This document shows, one piece after another, positions 41,773 through 51,236 of a stretch of 64,000 bases of DNA. Under the pieces are notes generated by a model. That model did not search any database and had not been told where the DNA came from. It saw nothing but the letters and a program-made list of their open reading frames with translations. A program made the position numbers and the translations under genes. Source of the stretch: Aestuariivita sp. (GTDB lineage: Bacteria; Pseudomonadota; Alphaproteobacteria; Rhodobacterales; Rhodobacteraceae); NCBI RefSeq assembly GCF_021404545.1, contig NZ_JAAWWD010000002.1, positions 166,870 to 230,869 of the forward strand. Reading direction: 5' to 3'. Position 1 is the stretch's first letter; each line of letters starts with the position of its first letter.

Positions 41773-42727
41773 AATCCTTACCACGAGTGTTGTCCTTCTG
41801 GCCGTCTTCTCGGCCATCGTCTCGTTCCGGGCAGCCCGGCACGAGACCCGGGCAGAGGCCGCCTACCCGCCTCTGGGCCAGCTTCTGGATGTGGACGGGG
41901 TGCAGGTGCATGCGGTGGTAATGGGCCCCGATGACGGCAGTGTGCCCGATCTGGTGCTGCTGCACGGGGCGAGCGGAAATGTCCGCGATCTGACGTTTTC
42001 GCTGGCCCCGCGTCTGGCCGACCGCTACCGCGTGATCGTGCTGGATCGGCCTGGGCTGGGCTATACCGACCGGATCAATACCACCGGGGCCACCCTGACC
42101 CAGCAGGCCGATCTTCTGTCACGCGCCGCAACCCGGCTGGGGGCCGAAAAACCCATCGTGATGGGGCAAAGCTATGGCGGGGCGGTGGCGCTGGCCTGGG
42201 CCGTGCATTTCCCCGATCGGCTGTCGGCGCTGGTCCCGGTCTCGGCCCCGTCGATCCCCTGGTCCACGCCGCTCGACCCGTTTTATCGTGTCACATCAAG
42301 CTGGTGGGGCAAGCGGCTGGTGGTGCCGATGATCACCGCCTTTGTCCCCGACAGCCGCATTGACCGGACGCTGGAGAGTATCTTTGCGCCGCAATCCGTG
42401 CCGGAGGGATATGGCTCTTACGTCGGTGCCGGACTGACTCTCAGACGGCACACCCTGCGCGCGAATGCAGATCAGCGCGCCAATATCCTGGATGAGATCA
42501 CAGCGCTTGAGCCGCTCTATCCGCGCGTGGACGTCCCGACCGAACTGGTGCATGGCGATGCGGACACCACGGTCGGCCTCTCTATCCATTCCGAAAAACT
42601 GGTGATCCGCATCCCCGGCGCCACGCTGACCCGATTGGACGGGATTGGCCATATGCCGCAGCACGTGGCGCAAGACGCGGTGGTGGCCGCGATTGACCGG
42701 GCCGCGGCACGTGCGGGTTTGCGTTAA
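41762..42727 (+). CDS. Alpha/beta hydrolase, membrane-anchored or exported
   Basis: 321 residues from TTG 41762, overlapping the metA end. A hydrophobic N-terminal segment ([16 protein letters not shown], about 9-25) is a signal or anchor. Then come the oxyanion motif [11 protein letters not shown], the nucleophile elbow MGQSYGG, an Asp in HGDADT and His in GIGHMPQH, a complete triad. The substrate is unknown. The overlap with metA suggests co-expression, without a clear functional link. Confidence 0.85.
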   Translation: MARKILTTSVVLLAVFSAIVSFRAARHETRAEAAYPPLGQLLDVDGVQVHAVVMGPDDGSVPDLVLLHGASGNVRDLTFSLAPRLADRYRVIVLDRPGLGYTDRINTTGATLTQQADLLSRAATRLGAEKPIVMGQSYGGAVALAWAVHFPDRLSALVPVSAPSIPWSTPLDPFYRVTSSWWGKRLVVPMITAFVPDSRIDRTLESIFAPQSVPEGYGSYVGAGLTLRRHTLRANADQRANILDEITALEPLYPRVDVPTELVHGDADTTVGLSIHSEKLVIRIPGATLTRLDGIGHMPQHVAQDAVVAAIDRAAARAGLR

Positions 42728-42778
42728 TCCGATTAACATCCCATATTGACGGCAAGAGAACCAATAAGGCCCGGGCAG

Positions 42779-43648
42779 ATGGAGCTTCCTTTTGACGGCG
42801 CGATCAGCGCCTATTTCAACGACGCCGCACCGGCCGAGGTCCGAAACGCCATTCGCCGCGCCGAGAAGGGAGATATCCTGGATCCCTCCTATCCCCATTC
42901 CGAACGGCTGGCGCGCAAGGTCTATGAGGCCGAGCTGCATACCCTCCAGGTCGAGCTGGTCAAGCTTCAGGCCTGGGCCCGCGACAGCGGCGCGCGGATC
43001 GCCATGATATTCGAGGGCCGCGACGCGGCTGGAAAAGGCGGCACAATCAAACGGTTCCGGGAAAATCTTAATCCGCGCGGCGCGCGCACGGTTGCGCTCT
43101 CGAAACCGTCCGATACGGAGGCGACGCAGTGGTATTTCCAGCGCTATGTCGATCATCTGCCCTCGGCCGGACAAATGGTGCTCTATGACAGATCCTGGTA
43201 CAATCGCGGGGTCGTGGAGAAGGTGTTTGGATTTTGCACCGATGACCAGCGCACGCATTTTTTTACCCAGGTGAACCCGTTTGAAGAGATGTTGGTGGAC
43301 GAAGGCATTCATGTCTTCAAATTCTGGCTCAATGTCGGGCGCGCTGAACAGTTGCGCCGCTTTCTCAAACGCGAAGCCGACCCGTTGAAACAGTGGAAAC
43401 TCAGCTGGATCGACGTCGAAGGGCTCAAGAGATGGGATGACTACACCGCCGCCATTTCCGAAACCCTGACCCGCACCCATACCAAGGATGCGCCCTGGAC
43501 GGTCATCCGCTCAGACGACAAGCGCCGCGCCCGCCTTCAGGCGATCCGTGCGGTGCTGCGGACCATTGATTACACCCGCAAGAACCCCAAGAACGTCGGC
43601 TCCCCCGATCCAAGCATCTGCGGAGGCCCCGACATCTGGCATGCCTAA
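42779..43648 (+). CDS. ppk2: Polyphosphate kinase 2
   Basis: 289 residues from ATG 42779; a TTG 33 bp upstream is possible. The Walker A motif is GRDAAGKGG, with a lid/Walker B region [18 protein letters not shown], and [18 protein letters not shown] is highly typical of PPK2. The enzyme moves phosphate between polyphosphate and nucleotides. The length of about 290-300 residues fits single-domain class I or III enzymes. The stop overlaps the TetR start by 8 bp. Confidence 0.92.
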   Translation: MELPFDGAISAYFNDAAPAEVRNAIRRAEKGDILDPSYPHSERLARKVYEAELHTLQVELVKLQAWARDSGARIAMIFEGRDAAGKGGTIKRFRENLNPRGARTVALSKPSDTEATQWYFQRYVDHLPSAGQMVLYDRSWYNRGVVEKVFGFCTDDQRTHFFTQVNPFEEMLVDEGIHVFKFWLNVGRAEQLRRFLKREADPLKQWKLSWIDVEGLKRWDDYTAAISETLTRTHTKDAPWTVIRSDDKRRARLQAIRAVLRTIDYTRKNPKNVGSPDPSICGGPDIWHA

Positions 43649-44258
43649 ACGCGGGTATCATCACGGCAATCTGCGCCAGGCCCTGATCGATGCGGCCCTT
43701 GAGCTGATCACCGCAAAAGGGCCCACCGGCTTTACCCTGTCGGAGGCGGCCAAGCAGGCGGGTGTCACCCCGGCTGCGGTGTATCGCCATTTTGAGGGGC
43801 GTGAGGATCTGATCGCCGAGGCCGCGCGCCAGGGCTATGAGATCTTTGGCGATCTGATGAATTTCGCCTATGAGAGCGGTCAGCCCTCGGCTCTGGCCGC
43901 GTTCGAGGCGACGGGCCGGGCCTATCTGGCCTTTGCCCGCAAGTATCCCGGCCATTACATCGCGATGTTTGAAAGCGGCATCTCGGTCAACCGAAATCCC
44001 GATCTGGCCGCCGTGGCCACCCGGGCGCGCGGCGTGCTGGAAAAAGCCGCCGCCGAACTGTCCGAACACATACCGCCCGACAAGCGCCCGCCGGCCTCGA
44101 TGTTCTCGGCCCATATCTGGGCGCTCAGCCACGGGGTGGTCGAGCTCTTTGCCCGCAACTCTCCCGGCGCGCAATCGCCTTTCCCCCCCGAGGATCTGCT
44201 GGAGAGCGGGATCGGTATCTATCTGCGGGGTCTGGGGTTGATTGCCCCCGACAGGTGA
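43641..44258 (+). CDS. TetR-family transcriptional regulator
   Basis: 205 residues from ATG 43641, inside the ppk2 end. The N-terminal helix-turn-helix is complete ([20 protein letters not shown], preceded by [10 protein letters not shown]). The C-terminal ligand domain is helical with [17 protein letters not shown], a layout seen in TetR/AcrR regulators of the WHG-domain type. The ligand and targets are unknown; ppk2 and the upstream hydrolase are candidates. Confidence 0.88.
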   Translation: MPKRGYHHGNLRQALIDAALELITAKGPTGFTLSEAAKQAGVTPAAVYRHFEGREDLIAEAARQGYEIFGDLMNFAYESGQPSALAAFEATGRAYLAFARKYPGHYIAMFESGISVNRNPDLAAVATRARGVLEKAAAELSEHIPPDKRPPASMFSAHIWALSHGVVELFARNSPGAQSPFPPEDLLESGIGIYLRGLGLIAPDR

Positions 44259-44265
44259 TTTGCCT

Positions 44266-44691
44266 CTAGCCCGATTTACGCGTTGAGAGCAGCAACGAGG
44301 TTTCGCTGGTGGCAACCCCATCGAATTTGCGGATACGGGACAGGGCCTGATCCAGCGCTTCCAGCGTCTCGGTCCCCAGCTCGACAATCAGATCCCAGCG
44401 CCCGTTGGTCGAATGGATCGCGCGCACCTCGCTCAGGCCCTGCAACTGGCGGACAATCCGGTCGGTGCCGCGCCCTTCGATCCCGATCATCATCAGCCCG
44501 CGCACCGGATCGCGCAGCGTGTCCTCGCGCAGAACGACCGTAAAGCCCAGCACATCGCCGCGTTGCTTTAGCCGGTCGATCCGGGTGCGCACGGTGGCAC
44601 GCGACAGGCCCAGACGCTGTGCCAGCTCCGACAGGGACGCGCGCGCGTCATGCCGCAGGGCAGAAATCAGGCGTTCATCCGTCTTGTCCAT
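44266..44691 (-). CDS. Lrp/AsnC-family regulator
   Basis: 141 residues. The N-terminal helix-turn-helix is LSELAQRLGLSRATVRTRID. The C-terminal RAM/AsnC domain reads RGLMMIGIEGRGTDRIVRQL, then AIHSTNGRWDLIVELG. It is divergent from arginase and ornithine cyclodeaminase genes, so control of arginine/ornithine breakdown by an amino acid is likely. A symmetric site in the shared gap (44722-44737) could be its operator. Confidence 0.9.
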   Translation of the reverse strand: MDKTDERLISALRHDARASLSELAQRLGLSRATVRTRIDRLKQRGDVLGFTVVLREDTLRDPVRGLMMIGIEGRGTDRIVRQLQGLSEVRAIHSTNGRWDLIVELGTETLEALDQALSRIRKFDGVATSETSLLLSTRKSG

Positions 44692-44721
44692 TCCGGCCTC
44701 TCATTTTGCTCTATCATAGCG

Positions 44722-44737
44722 CATTTCGTGCGAAATG
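44722..44737. promoter_or_regulatory. Operator candidate CATTTCG-TG-CGAAATG
   Basis: Perfect 7-bp inverted repeat with a 2-bp centre in the 111-bp gap between the divergent lrp and arginase genes. The location, 31 bp upstream of the lrp start and 66 bp upstream of the arginase start, fits dual control by the Lrp protein. Confidence 0.6.
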
Positions 44738-44802
44738 TAGCCTTTAGGATAACTCGTTTTGACTGGATAGTCTCGTCAGAATGGAACCCAAAGGAGGCTT
44801 CG

Positions 44803-45723
44803 ATGGCCGACATTATCCTGATTGGCGCGCCGGTGGACAGTGGCAAACGCCGCCCCGGCTGCCTGATGGGGCCAGACGCCTATCGCACCGCGGGCCTGCC
44901 CCGGGCGCTGCGCGATCTTGGCCACCGGGTCGAGGACATGGGCAATCTGACGCCCGCGACCCACGGGCCCGATACCGCAGGTGAACGTCTTTTCGCGCTG
45001 AACGAGACCATCGGCTGGACCCACCGCCTTGTGCGCGCGGGCCATGAGGCTGCGGCACGGGGCATCCCGGTCTTTCTGGGCGGCGATCACAGCCTGTCAA
45101 TCGGCTCGGTCGCCGGGGTCGCGCGCCATGCGGCCGAGATCGGGCGCCCGCAATTCGTGCTGTGGCTCGATGCGCATTCCGATTTCCACACCCCAGAAAC
45201 AACCGAGAGCGGCAACCTGCATGGCACGCCGGTCGCCTATGTCACCGGCCAGCCCGGATTTGCGGGGTTTCCCGACCGGGTTGCGCCGATCGCGCAGGAA
45301 AACGTCTGCATGATCGGCCTCCGCTCGGTCGATGCGGCCGAACGCAAGCTGCTGGAGGCGACAGCCATACACCGCCACGACATGCGCGAGATTGACGAGA
45401 CCGGGATCGGGCGCCCGCTGACCGCCTTTCTGGATCGGGTCCGCGCGGCGAACGGATGCCTGCATGTAAGCCTCGATGTGGATTTCCTGGATCCGGGCAT
45501 CGCGCCCGCCGTGGGCACCACCGTTCCGGGCGGGGCCACCATGCGCGAGGGGCATCTGGTGATGGAGATGTTGCACGATAGCGGGCTTGTGACCTCGATG
45601 GACCTGGTGGAGCTGAACCCGTTTCTGGATGAACGCGGACGCACAGCGCAGGTGATGGTCGATCTCTGCGCCTCGGCGCTGGGGCGCCGCGTCTTCGATC
45701 GCCCGACCCGGGCCTATGCGTGA
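44803..45723 (+). CDS. rocF: Arginase
   Basis: 306 residues from ATG 44803, with AAGGAGG upstream. The binuclear Mn motifs are present: GGDHSLSIGS, DAHSDFHTPETTESGNLHG (with the arginase-type TTESGN segment) and SLDVDFLDPGIAPAVGTTVP. It splits arginine into urea and ornithine. The start at 44650 in the same frame includes the lrp gene's promoter and is rejected. The ornithine cyclodeaminase gene follows immediately, so the pair forms an arginine-to-proline route. Confidence 0.93.
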   Translation: MADIILIGAPVDSGKRRPGCLMGPDAYRTAGLPRALRDLGHRVEDMGNLTPATHGPDTAGERLFALNETIGWTHRLVRAGHEAAARGIPVFLGGDHSLSIGSVAGVARHAAEIGRPQFVLWLDAHSDFHTPETTESGNLHGTPVAYVTGQPGFAGFPDRVAPIAQENVCMIGLRSVDAAERKLLEATAIHRHDMREIDETGIGRPLTAFLDRVRAANGCLHVSLDVDFLDPGIAPAVGTTVPGGATMREGHLVMEMLHDSGLVTSMDLVELNPFLDERGRTAQVMVDLCASALGRRVFDRPTRAYA

Positions 45724-45734
45724 TGGAGGCATCG

Positions 45735-46781
45735 ATGACAAACCCGTCCGACAAGGCGCTGGTGCCTTTCGTGTCTGTCGATCACATGATGCAATTGATC
45801 CACCGCATCGGTGTGGGCAAGATGCTGCAGGGTCTGGCCAGCTATATCGAGGCGGATTTCAAGCGCTGGGAGCTGTTTGACAAGACCCCGCGCATCGCGT
45901 CCCATTCCGCCGAAGGGGTGATCGAGCTGATGCCAACCTCGGACGGAGAGGTGTATGGCTTCAAATATGTCAACGGTCATCCGAAAAACACCCGCGACGG
46001 GCTGCAAACGGTCACGGCCTTTGGCCTGCTGGCGGATGTGGGCACCGGCTATCCGGTTCTTCTGAGCGAGATGACCATGCTGACCGCGATGCGGACGGCG
46101 GCCACCTCGGGTCTGGTGGCACGGTATCTGGCGCCAAAGGGGGCGCAGACCATGGCGATGATCGGCAATGGGGCGCAGTCGGAATTCCAGAGCCTTGCGA
46201 TGCAGGCGATCTGCGGGATCCGCACGGTGCGGCTGTGGGATATCGACGCGGGCGCGACCGAGAAATGCGCGCGCAATCTGGCCGAGTCCGGCCTGGACGT
46301 GGTGCGGTGCACCAGCGCAGAAGAGGCGATGGAAGGCGCACAGATCATCACCACCTGTACCGCCGACAAGGCCTGCGCCACGATCCTGACCGGCAACATG
46401 ATCGGCCCAGGTGTGCATATCAACGCCATCGGCGGCGACTGTCCGGGCAAGACCGAGCTTGCCGCCGATATCCTGCACCGGTCGGAGATATTCGTGGAAT
46501 ACCCGCCGCAGACACGCATCGAAGGCGATATTCAGCAGCTTGACCCCGATCACCCGGTGACCGAGCTGTGGCAGGTGATGACTGGCGCCGCGCCCGGTCG
46601 CCGTTCCGCCGATCAGATCACGCTCTTTGACAGTGTCGGCTTTGCGATCGAGGATTTCAGCGCCCTGCGCTATGTCCGCGATCAACTGACGGGTACGGGC
46701 CTTTATCACGAGCTGGATCTTCTGGCCGACCCGGACGAGCCGCGCGACCTTTACGGGATGCTTCAGCGCGCGCGCGCGTGA
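45735..46781 (+). CDS. ocd: Ornithine cyclodeaminase
   Basis: 348 residues from ATG 45735, with GGAGG 5 nt upstream. The opening VPFVSVDHMMQLIHRIGVGK, the substrate region GVIELMPTSDGEVYGFKYVN and an NAD-binding GNGAQSEFQSLA motif with DIDAG at the strand end match the ornithine cyclodeaminase/mu-crystallin family. NIGGDCPGKTEL-like INAIGGDCPGKTE is typical of Ocd. It converts ornithine to proline with release of ammonia. Confidence 0.93.
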   Translation: MTNPSDKALVPFVSVDHMMQLIHRIGVGKMLQGLASYIEADFKRWELFDKTPRIASHSAEGVIELMPTSDGEVYGFKYVNGHPKNTRDGLQTVTAFGLLADVGTGYPVLLSEMTMLTAMRTAATSGLVARYLAPKGAQTMAMIGNGAQSEFQSLAMQAICGIRTVRLWDIDAGATEKCARNLAESGLDVVRCTSAEEAMEGAQIITTCTADKACATILTGNMIGPGVHINAIGGDCPGKTELAADILHRSEIFVEYPPQTRIEGDIQQLDPDHPVTELWQVMTGAAPGRRSADQITLFDSVGFAIEDFSALRYVRDQLTGTGLYHELDLLADPDEPRDLYGMLQRARA

Positions 46782-46818
46782 TCCGATTGAGCGCCTGCGG
46801 CGCACATCCTTGATCCGG

Positions 46819-46835
46819 GCGAGGCGATGCCTCGC
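46819..46835. repeat. REP-like hairpin GCGAGGC-GAT-GCCTCGC
   Basis: Perfect 7-bp stem with a 3-nt loop, followed by GCGCCCGGG, in the 77-bp gap between the convergent ocd and bmt genes. It probably acts as a terminator in both directions. The same stem, with a different loop, recurs at 63952-63968. Confidence 0.7.
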
Positions 46836-46858
46836 GCGCCCGGGCCTCTCTGCCTGGG

Positions 46859-47878
46859 TCAGCCGCGTCTGCGGCGGCCCCGGCGTTCGCGTTGCGGGCC
46901 ATCGCTGTCGTCGCCGGTCCCGTCGGAGGCCGAAGAGAATGCGCCAAGCTTGGCGGTGATCTCTTCCAAGGCGGGGCGGTCCCCGCGCGGGCAGGTGTCC
47001 AGAGCTTCGCGCATCTTGCGCAGATGGTCAGGCATGGTGCCGCAGCACCCGCCGACGATCCGTGCCCCGCTGTCGCGCGCCATCACGGCGTAATCGGCCA
47101 TCAGCTCCGGCGTGCCATCATAATGGATATGCCCGTCCACATATTTGGGAATACCGGCATTGCCCTTGGCCACGATGGGCCGTTCAGTGCCTTGTGCCGC
47201 GAACCCCAGGACCGTGCGCAACAGGTCTGACGATCCGGTTCCGCAATTGGCCCCGAAGGCCAGCGGCGGATTGGGCAGCTCTTCGACCATCGTGGCCATG
47301 TCGGCCGAGGTCATCCCCATCATCGTCCGGCCCGCGGTGTCAAAGCTCATCGTGCCGACCCATGCCATATCGGCCAGGCCAAAGGCTTCGGCGGCGGCGC
47401 GGTACTCTTCAGGGGCCGAAATCGTTTCAAGCCAGGCGACATCGGCGCCGCCCTCTTTGAGACCGTCGGCCTGTTCGTGAAACATCTCAACGGCGAGCGC
47501 ATGACTGAGCGTACCTACCGGCTCCATGATATCGCCCGTTGGCCCGACAGACCCCGCGACCACCACAGTCCGTCCGGCCTTGTCGGCAATCTCACGCCCC
47601 AGCTCGGCGCCGACGCGGTTCAGCTCGCGCACCCGGCCCTGCGCGTCATGCAGTTTCAGGCGCGAGGCATTGCCACCGAAGGTGTTGGTCAGAAAGAGAT
47701 CGCTTCCGGCATCGACAGCGCCAGAATACAGCGCCCGGATCTTGGCCGGTTCGTCGATATTCCACAATTCCGGCGCATCGCCCGACATCAATCCCATATT
47801 GAACAGGTTGGTGCCCGTGGCCCCGTCGGCCAGGATCACATCGTGGCTTGCCAGCATGCGGGACAGGACGTTTGTCAT
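46859..47878 (-). CDS. bmt: Betaine-homocysteine S-methyltransferase
   Basis: 339 residues from ATG 47876-47878, with AGAGGAAA upstream. The homocysteine-methyltransferase barrel begins ILADGATGTNLFNMGLMSGD. Zinc ligands are Cys in ANCGTG and the pair in GGCCGT. A low-complexity Arg/Gly-rich tail ends the protein. It moves a methyl group from glycine betaine to homocysteine, a role tied to betaine catabolism and methionine supply in Roseobacters. A palindrome lies upstream at 47974-47997. Confidence 0.9.
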   Translation of the reverse strand: MTNVLSRMLASHDVILADGATGTNLFNMGLMSGDAPELWNIDEPAKIRALYSGAVDAGSDLFLTNTFGGNASRLKLHDAQGRVRELNRVGAELGREIADKAGRTVVVAGSVGPTGDIMEPVGTLSHALAVEMFHEQADGLKEGGADVAWLETISAPEEYRAAAEAFGLADMAWVGTMSFDTAGRTMMGMTSADMATMVEELPNPPLAFGANCGTGSSDLLRTVLGFAAQGTERPIVAKGNAGIPKYVDGHIHYDGTPELMADYAVMARDSGARIVGGCCGTMPDHLRKMREALDTCPRGDRPALEEITAKLGAFSSASDGTGDDSDGPQRERRGRRRRG

Positions 47879-47973
47879 GGTTTTTCCTCTGAAACGGTCT
47901 GACCGAGGGGCCGACCAGGTTGGTGTTGCTTGACAACTCCGCCCTGCGGGCGCAATTGCGAAATACTAATCCA

Positions 47974-47997
47974 GATTATGAGGCCTGGTTCATAATC
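47974..47997. promoter_or_regulatory. Operator candidate GATTATGA-N8-TCATAATC
   Basis: Perfect 8-bp inverted repeat with an 8-bp spacer (GGCCTGGT), about 95 bp upstream of the bmt start. Nothing else in the gap explains it. It could bind a regulator of methyl-group or betaine metabolism. Confidence 0.55.
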
Positions 47998-48114
47998 CGA
48001 CGGGTGTTTGCCTTTCCAGAAAGGCGAGGCGCCATAGCACCGCGCACCAAGCTCAATAGAGATGTCCCGTTAGCAGACCGTATACGAATCTTGTCAAGCG
48101 TGGATCACGCCCCT

Positions 48115-48576
48115 CTAGTCCTTGGCCCGGGCCGCCATGATCCACAGCCCCGCCAGACCCAGCGCCGCAAGGGCGTTCCAGCTTGCCATCGACAGGCCCA
48201 GCATCTCCCACGGGACCTCGTCGCACCGCACCAGGGGCGCGGCCATGATCTGATCGAAAAGCGCGTCGGCATCCAGGCTCCCGATATCGCCGCTCGTACA
48301 GCTTGAGGGCCCCTCCCACCAGCCGCGTTCGACGCCGGTGTGATAGGCCCCGATCCCCGCCGTGCCAAGCGCGGCGAGCGCCCCCAAAGCGGGCCAGAGC
48401 CGTCCGCCCAGCAGAAGCGCGGCAACGCCCAAAAGAACAGCCGCCCCATGCGGCCAGCGCTGCCACAGACAAAGCGCGCAGGGCGCCATTCCGCCCAAAT
48501 GCTGAAATGCAAACGCCGCCAGCAACAGAGCCGCCGACCCACCAGCGGCCATACCAATCCACACTGTCCGGGTCAC
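48115..48576 (-). CDS. dsbB: Disulfide bond formation protein B
   Basis: 153 residues from ATG at 48574-48576. Four membrane helices carry the first redox pair CALC (APCALCLWQRWPH) and the second in SSCTSGDIG...VRCDEVPW. These are the DsbB motifs. It reoxidises DsbA with quinone at the inner membrane. It overlaps the YqaA-like gene by 4 bp, so the two are co-expressed. Confidence 0.92.
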   Translation of the reverse strand: MTRTVWIGMAAGGSAALLLAAFAFQHLGGMAPCALCLWQRWPHGAAVLLGVAALLLGGRLWPALGALAALGTAGIGAYHTGVERGWWEGPSSCTSGDIGSLDADALFDQIMAAPLVRCDEVPWEMLGLSMASWNALAALGLAGLWIMAARAKD

Positions 48577-49151
48577 AGAAACCTCACCGCGTAAAATCCG
48601 CCGATCAAGAGCAAGACGAACAGGGTGAACATAAGGCCCAGACGCCGCTCAATGAAGTCCCGGATCGGCGCACCGAATGTCCACAAGAGCCATGCCACGA
48701 TAAAGAACCGAAAGCCGCGCGCCAGGATCGAGGTCGCGATGAACGTCGCCAGCGGCATACCGGTCCAGCCCGACATGATCGTGATGACCTTATAGGGAAA
48801 GGGCGTGATCCCCGCCGTCAGCACTGCCCAGAACCCGAAATCGTTGAACCGGGTGTTGAACGCCTCCATCGCGTCGGCCTTGCCAAGCGCTGCGAGAATC
48901 GGCTGGCCGAGCCCCTCATAGGCAAAGGCCCCGATGGCATAGCCCATCATGCCGCCCAGAACCGACGCGACAAGCGCCACAAACGCGATCAGCCAGGCCC
49001 GCGAGGGGCGCGCCAGGATCATCGGGATCATCAGCACATCGGGCGGGATCGGAAAGACCGAGCTTTCGATGAACGCGATGCCCGCCAGCACCCACAGCGC
49101 ACGCGGATGATCCGCCATCGCGATGGTCCAGTCATACAGTCTGCGGATCAT
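48573..49151 (-). CDS. YqaA family (DedA-like) membrane protein
   Basis: 192 residues. The opening MIRRLYDWTIAMADHPRALW, then FIESSVFPIPPDVLMIPMIL, a GGMMGYAIGAFAYEGLGQPI block and GITPFPYKVITIMSGW are the YqaA/VTT-type signature. It is related to DedA flippases or transporters of undecaprenyl phosphate. Several helices span the inner membrane. It is coupled to dsbB. Confidence 0.88.
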   Translation of the reverse strand: MIRRLYDWTIAMADHPRALWVLAGIAFIESSVFPIPPDVLMIPMILARPSRAWLIAFVALVASVLGGMMGYAIGAFAYEGLGQPILAALGKADAMEAFNTRFNDFGFWAVLTAGITPFPYKVITIMSGWTGMPLATFIATSILARGFRFFIVAWLLWTFGAPIRDFIERRLGLMFTLFVLLLIGGFYAVRFL

Positions 49152-49195
49152 GCCCCTGCCCTTTGTCGTTCAGGCGGGGTCAACCACGCGCCCGG

Positions 49196-49792
49196 TCAGG
49201 CGTCAAGCTCGGCATCCCAGTAAAGGAAATCCATCCAACTGCCGTGGAGATAGTTGGGCGGGAACTTGCGCCCCATATTGCGCAGCTCTTCGGCACCGGG
49301 CTGGCGCGGTGGTTTGCGCAGCGCCAGACCCGACCGGCGCAGCGACTTGGAGCCCTTGCGCAGATTGCACGGCGCACAGGCCGCGACCACGTTCTGCCAG
49401 CTTGTCACCCCACCGGAGGCACGCGGCACCACATGGTCAAAGGTCAGCTCGCCCTTGGCACCGCAATACTGACAACGGAATTCGTCCCTCAGAAATAAAT
49501 TAAAGCGCGTGAAGGCCACGCGCTTTTGAGGTTTGACATAGTCTTTCAGAACCACCACCGAGGGTATCTTGATCCGGGTGCTTGGACTTCTGACAACCTC
49601 CTCATACTCGGCGACGATATCGACCCGGTCGAGCCAGGCCGCCTTGATCGCGTCCTGCCAACTCCATAGCGACAGCGGATAATAGGATAACGGGCGATAA
49701 TCGGCATTCAGCACCAGCGCGGGATGCTGCTTCAACGCGCCAGGTTCGCGTACAAATTCCGTCCTGAAGTCGCCGTCCATCGTCGAGTCCAT
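49196..49792 (-). CDS. HNH endonuclease-family protein
   Basis: 198 residues; the start at 49792 has GGCGAGG right before it, and an ATG four codons in is possible. The HNH zinc-finger core is CQYCGAKGELTFDHVVPRAS, then CAPCNLRKGSKSL. An N-terminal domain (VLNADYRPLSYYPLSLWSWQ) is typical of the conserved bacterial HNH family of unknown target. There is no mobile-element context, so it is probably a housekeeping or repair-linked protein. Confidence 0.9.
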   Translation of the reverse strand: MDSTMDGDFRTEFVREPGALKQHPALVLNADYRPLSYYPLSLWSWQDAIKAAWLDRVDIVAEYEEVVRSPSTRIKIPSVVVLKDYVKPQKRVAFTRFNLFLRDEFRCQYCGAKGELTFDHVVPRASGGVTSWQNVVAACAPCNLRKGSKSLRRSGLALRKPPRQPGAEELRNMGRKFPPNYLHGSWMDFLYWDAELDA

Positions 49793-49993
49793 CCTCGCCT
49801 TGTCTGCCGGTCAATTTTGGCACCAAGGCGGGGTACCCCGCCCCAGCTTATGAGTGACTATATATCGTAGCCGCGATGCGGCAAGCCCCATTATGTATAT
49901 GGTTCAGGCTGGGGATAAAATGATTCCGTGTCAGATGCATGACGCCTTTGCCAAGGCTTGCGGCAGCGCGGCATTTGCGGCACCAAATGGGGC

Positions 49994-50563
49994 ATGACCC
50001 GGCTGATCGCGCTGAACAAACCCCATAACGTGCTATCGCAGTTCACCGACCGCGGCAGCGACGGCTCCGCACGCCGGACGCTGTCGGATTTCGTCGATGT
50101 GCCCGGGGTCTATCCGGCGGGTCGTCTGGACCGCGACAGCGAGGGGCTGTTGCTTTTGACCGATGATGGAACGTTGCAGGCGCGGATTTCAGACCCCCGG
50201 CACAAACTGCCCAAAACCTATTTCGCGCAGGTCGAAGGGATGCCGGATGCCACCGCCATCGACCAATTGTGCAAGGGCGTCACGCTCAAGGACGGGCGCA
50301 CCCGCCCTGCCCGGGCACGGATCGTTGCCGAACCGGATTGGCTTTGGCCACGCTCACCGCCCATTCGGATGCGCAAATCCATCCCCGACACCTGGATCGA
50401 ATTGACAATAACCGAAGGTCGCAACCGGCAGGTGCGCCGGATGACGGCTGCGGTGGGCCACCCAACATTGCGGTTGATCCGCTGGCAGATTGGCCCCTGG
50501 ACGCTGGCCGGGATCAGGCCGGGCCTCTGGCAGGAGGCGCCGCTGCACACCATCAGACGCTGA
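49994..50563 (+). CDS. rluE: 23S rRNA pseudouridine synthase, RluE-like
   Basis: 189 residues from ATG 49994. The catalytic motif [17 protein letters not shown] contains the Asp of the RsuA/RluB/E/F group, and the opening [18 protein letters not shown] is most like Rlu[21 protein letters not shown] closes the domain. It has no S4 domain, as expected for RluE. It modifies a single uridine in the large-subunit rRNA. Confidence 0.9.
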   Translation: MTRLIALNKPHNVLSQFTDRGSDGSARRTLSDFVDVPGVYPAGRLDRDSEGLLLLTDDGTLQARISDPRHKLPKTYFAQVEGMPDATAIDQLCKGVTLKDGRTRPARARIVAEPDWLWPRSPPIRMRKSIPDTWIELTITEGRNRQVRRMTAAVGHPTLRLIRWQIGPWTLAGIRPGLWQEAPLHTIRR

Positions 50564-50570
50564 TTTTCCT

Positions 50571-51236
50571 TCAGAGGCTCAGCTTGTCGCGCATAAAGGC
50601 CAGCGCCACGCTCAACCCGTCCGGCGCGATGCCGTGGCCGGTGCCCTTCATGATATGGGCATAGACCTCCTCAAAACCCGCCTGTTGCAGCGCTTCGGCG
50701 GCTTCGGGCAGGGATTGCGGCGGCACCAGATCGTCGGCATCGCCGTGCACCAACAGCACCGGCATGCGCGACACCACCTCATCGGCCAGCAGATCCGGCT
50801 CCAGCAAGCGCCCCGAAAAAGCGACGATGCCGGCCACCGGGTCTTCGCGCCGCGGCGCCACATGCAGGCTCATCATCGTGCCTTGCGAAAACCCGAAAAG
50901 CACCACCTGTTCGGGCAGCACATCCTCATCCACCATCAGCGCGTCGAGAAACGCGTTCAGATCGTCGATGGCCGCGCGCATGCCGCGCTCGGCCGCCTCT
51001 TCGGAGGAGCCGTCGATCCAGGGGATCGGGAACCACTGATAGCCGCTCGGCATGTCGGGGATCGTCTCCGGCGCGTCTGGGGCCACGAAGAGCGTGTCGG
51101 GCAGATGCTCCCCCAAGGGATCGGCCAACCCCAGCAAATCCGCGCCATTCGCGCCATAGCCATGCAGAAACACAACAATCGACCGCGTCGAGCCCGAAAT
51201 CGGCCCCTTGCGCTCTGCCCTGAGTACCCGTGTCAT
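50571..51236 (-). CDS. Carboxylesterase/phospholipase (alpha/beta hydrolase)
   Basis: 221 residues from ATG 51234-51236, overlapping the glycosylase stop (ATGA). Motifs: VVFLHGYGANGADLLGLADP (oxyanion), FGFSQGTMMSLHVA (nucleophile Ser), HGDADDLVPPQSLP (Asp) and KGTGHGIAPDG (His). These match the YpfH/EstB-type carboxylesterase family. The substrate is unknown. It is the last gene of the cobK-glycosylase-esterase operon. Confidence 0.88.
   Translation of the reverse strand: MTRVLRAERKGPISGSTRSIVVFLHGYGANGADLLGLADPLGEHLPDTLFVAPDAPETIPDMPSGYQWFPIPWIDGSSEEAAERGMRAAIDDLNAFLDALMVDEDVLPEQVVLFGFSQGTMMSLHVAPRREDPVAGIVAFSGRLLEPDLLADEVVSRMPVLLVHGDADDLVPPQSLPEAAEALQQAGFEEVYAHIMKGTGHGIAPDGLSVALAFMRDKLSL

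Noticed and set aside
47974..47997. Possible tRNA anticodon arm (CTCATAA loop)
   Set aside because: No acceptor, T-arm or D-arm sequence around it; the palindrome is better explained as an operator.
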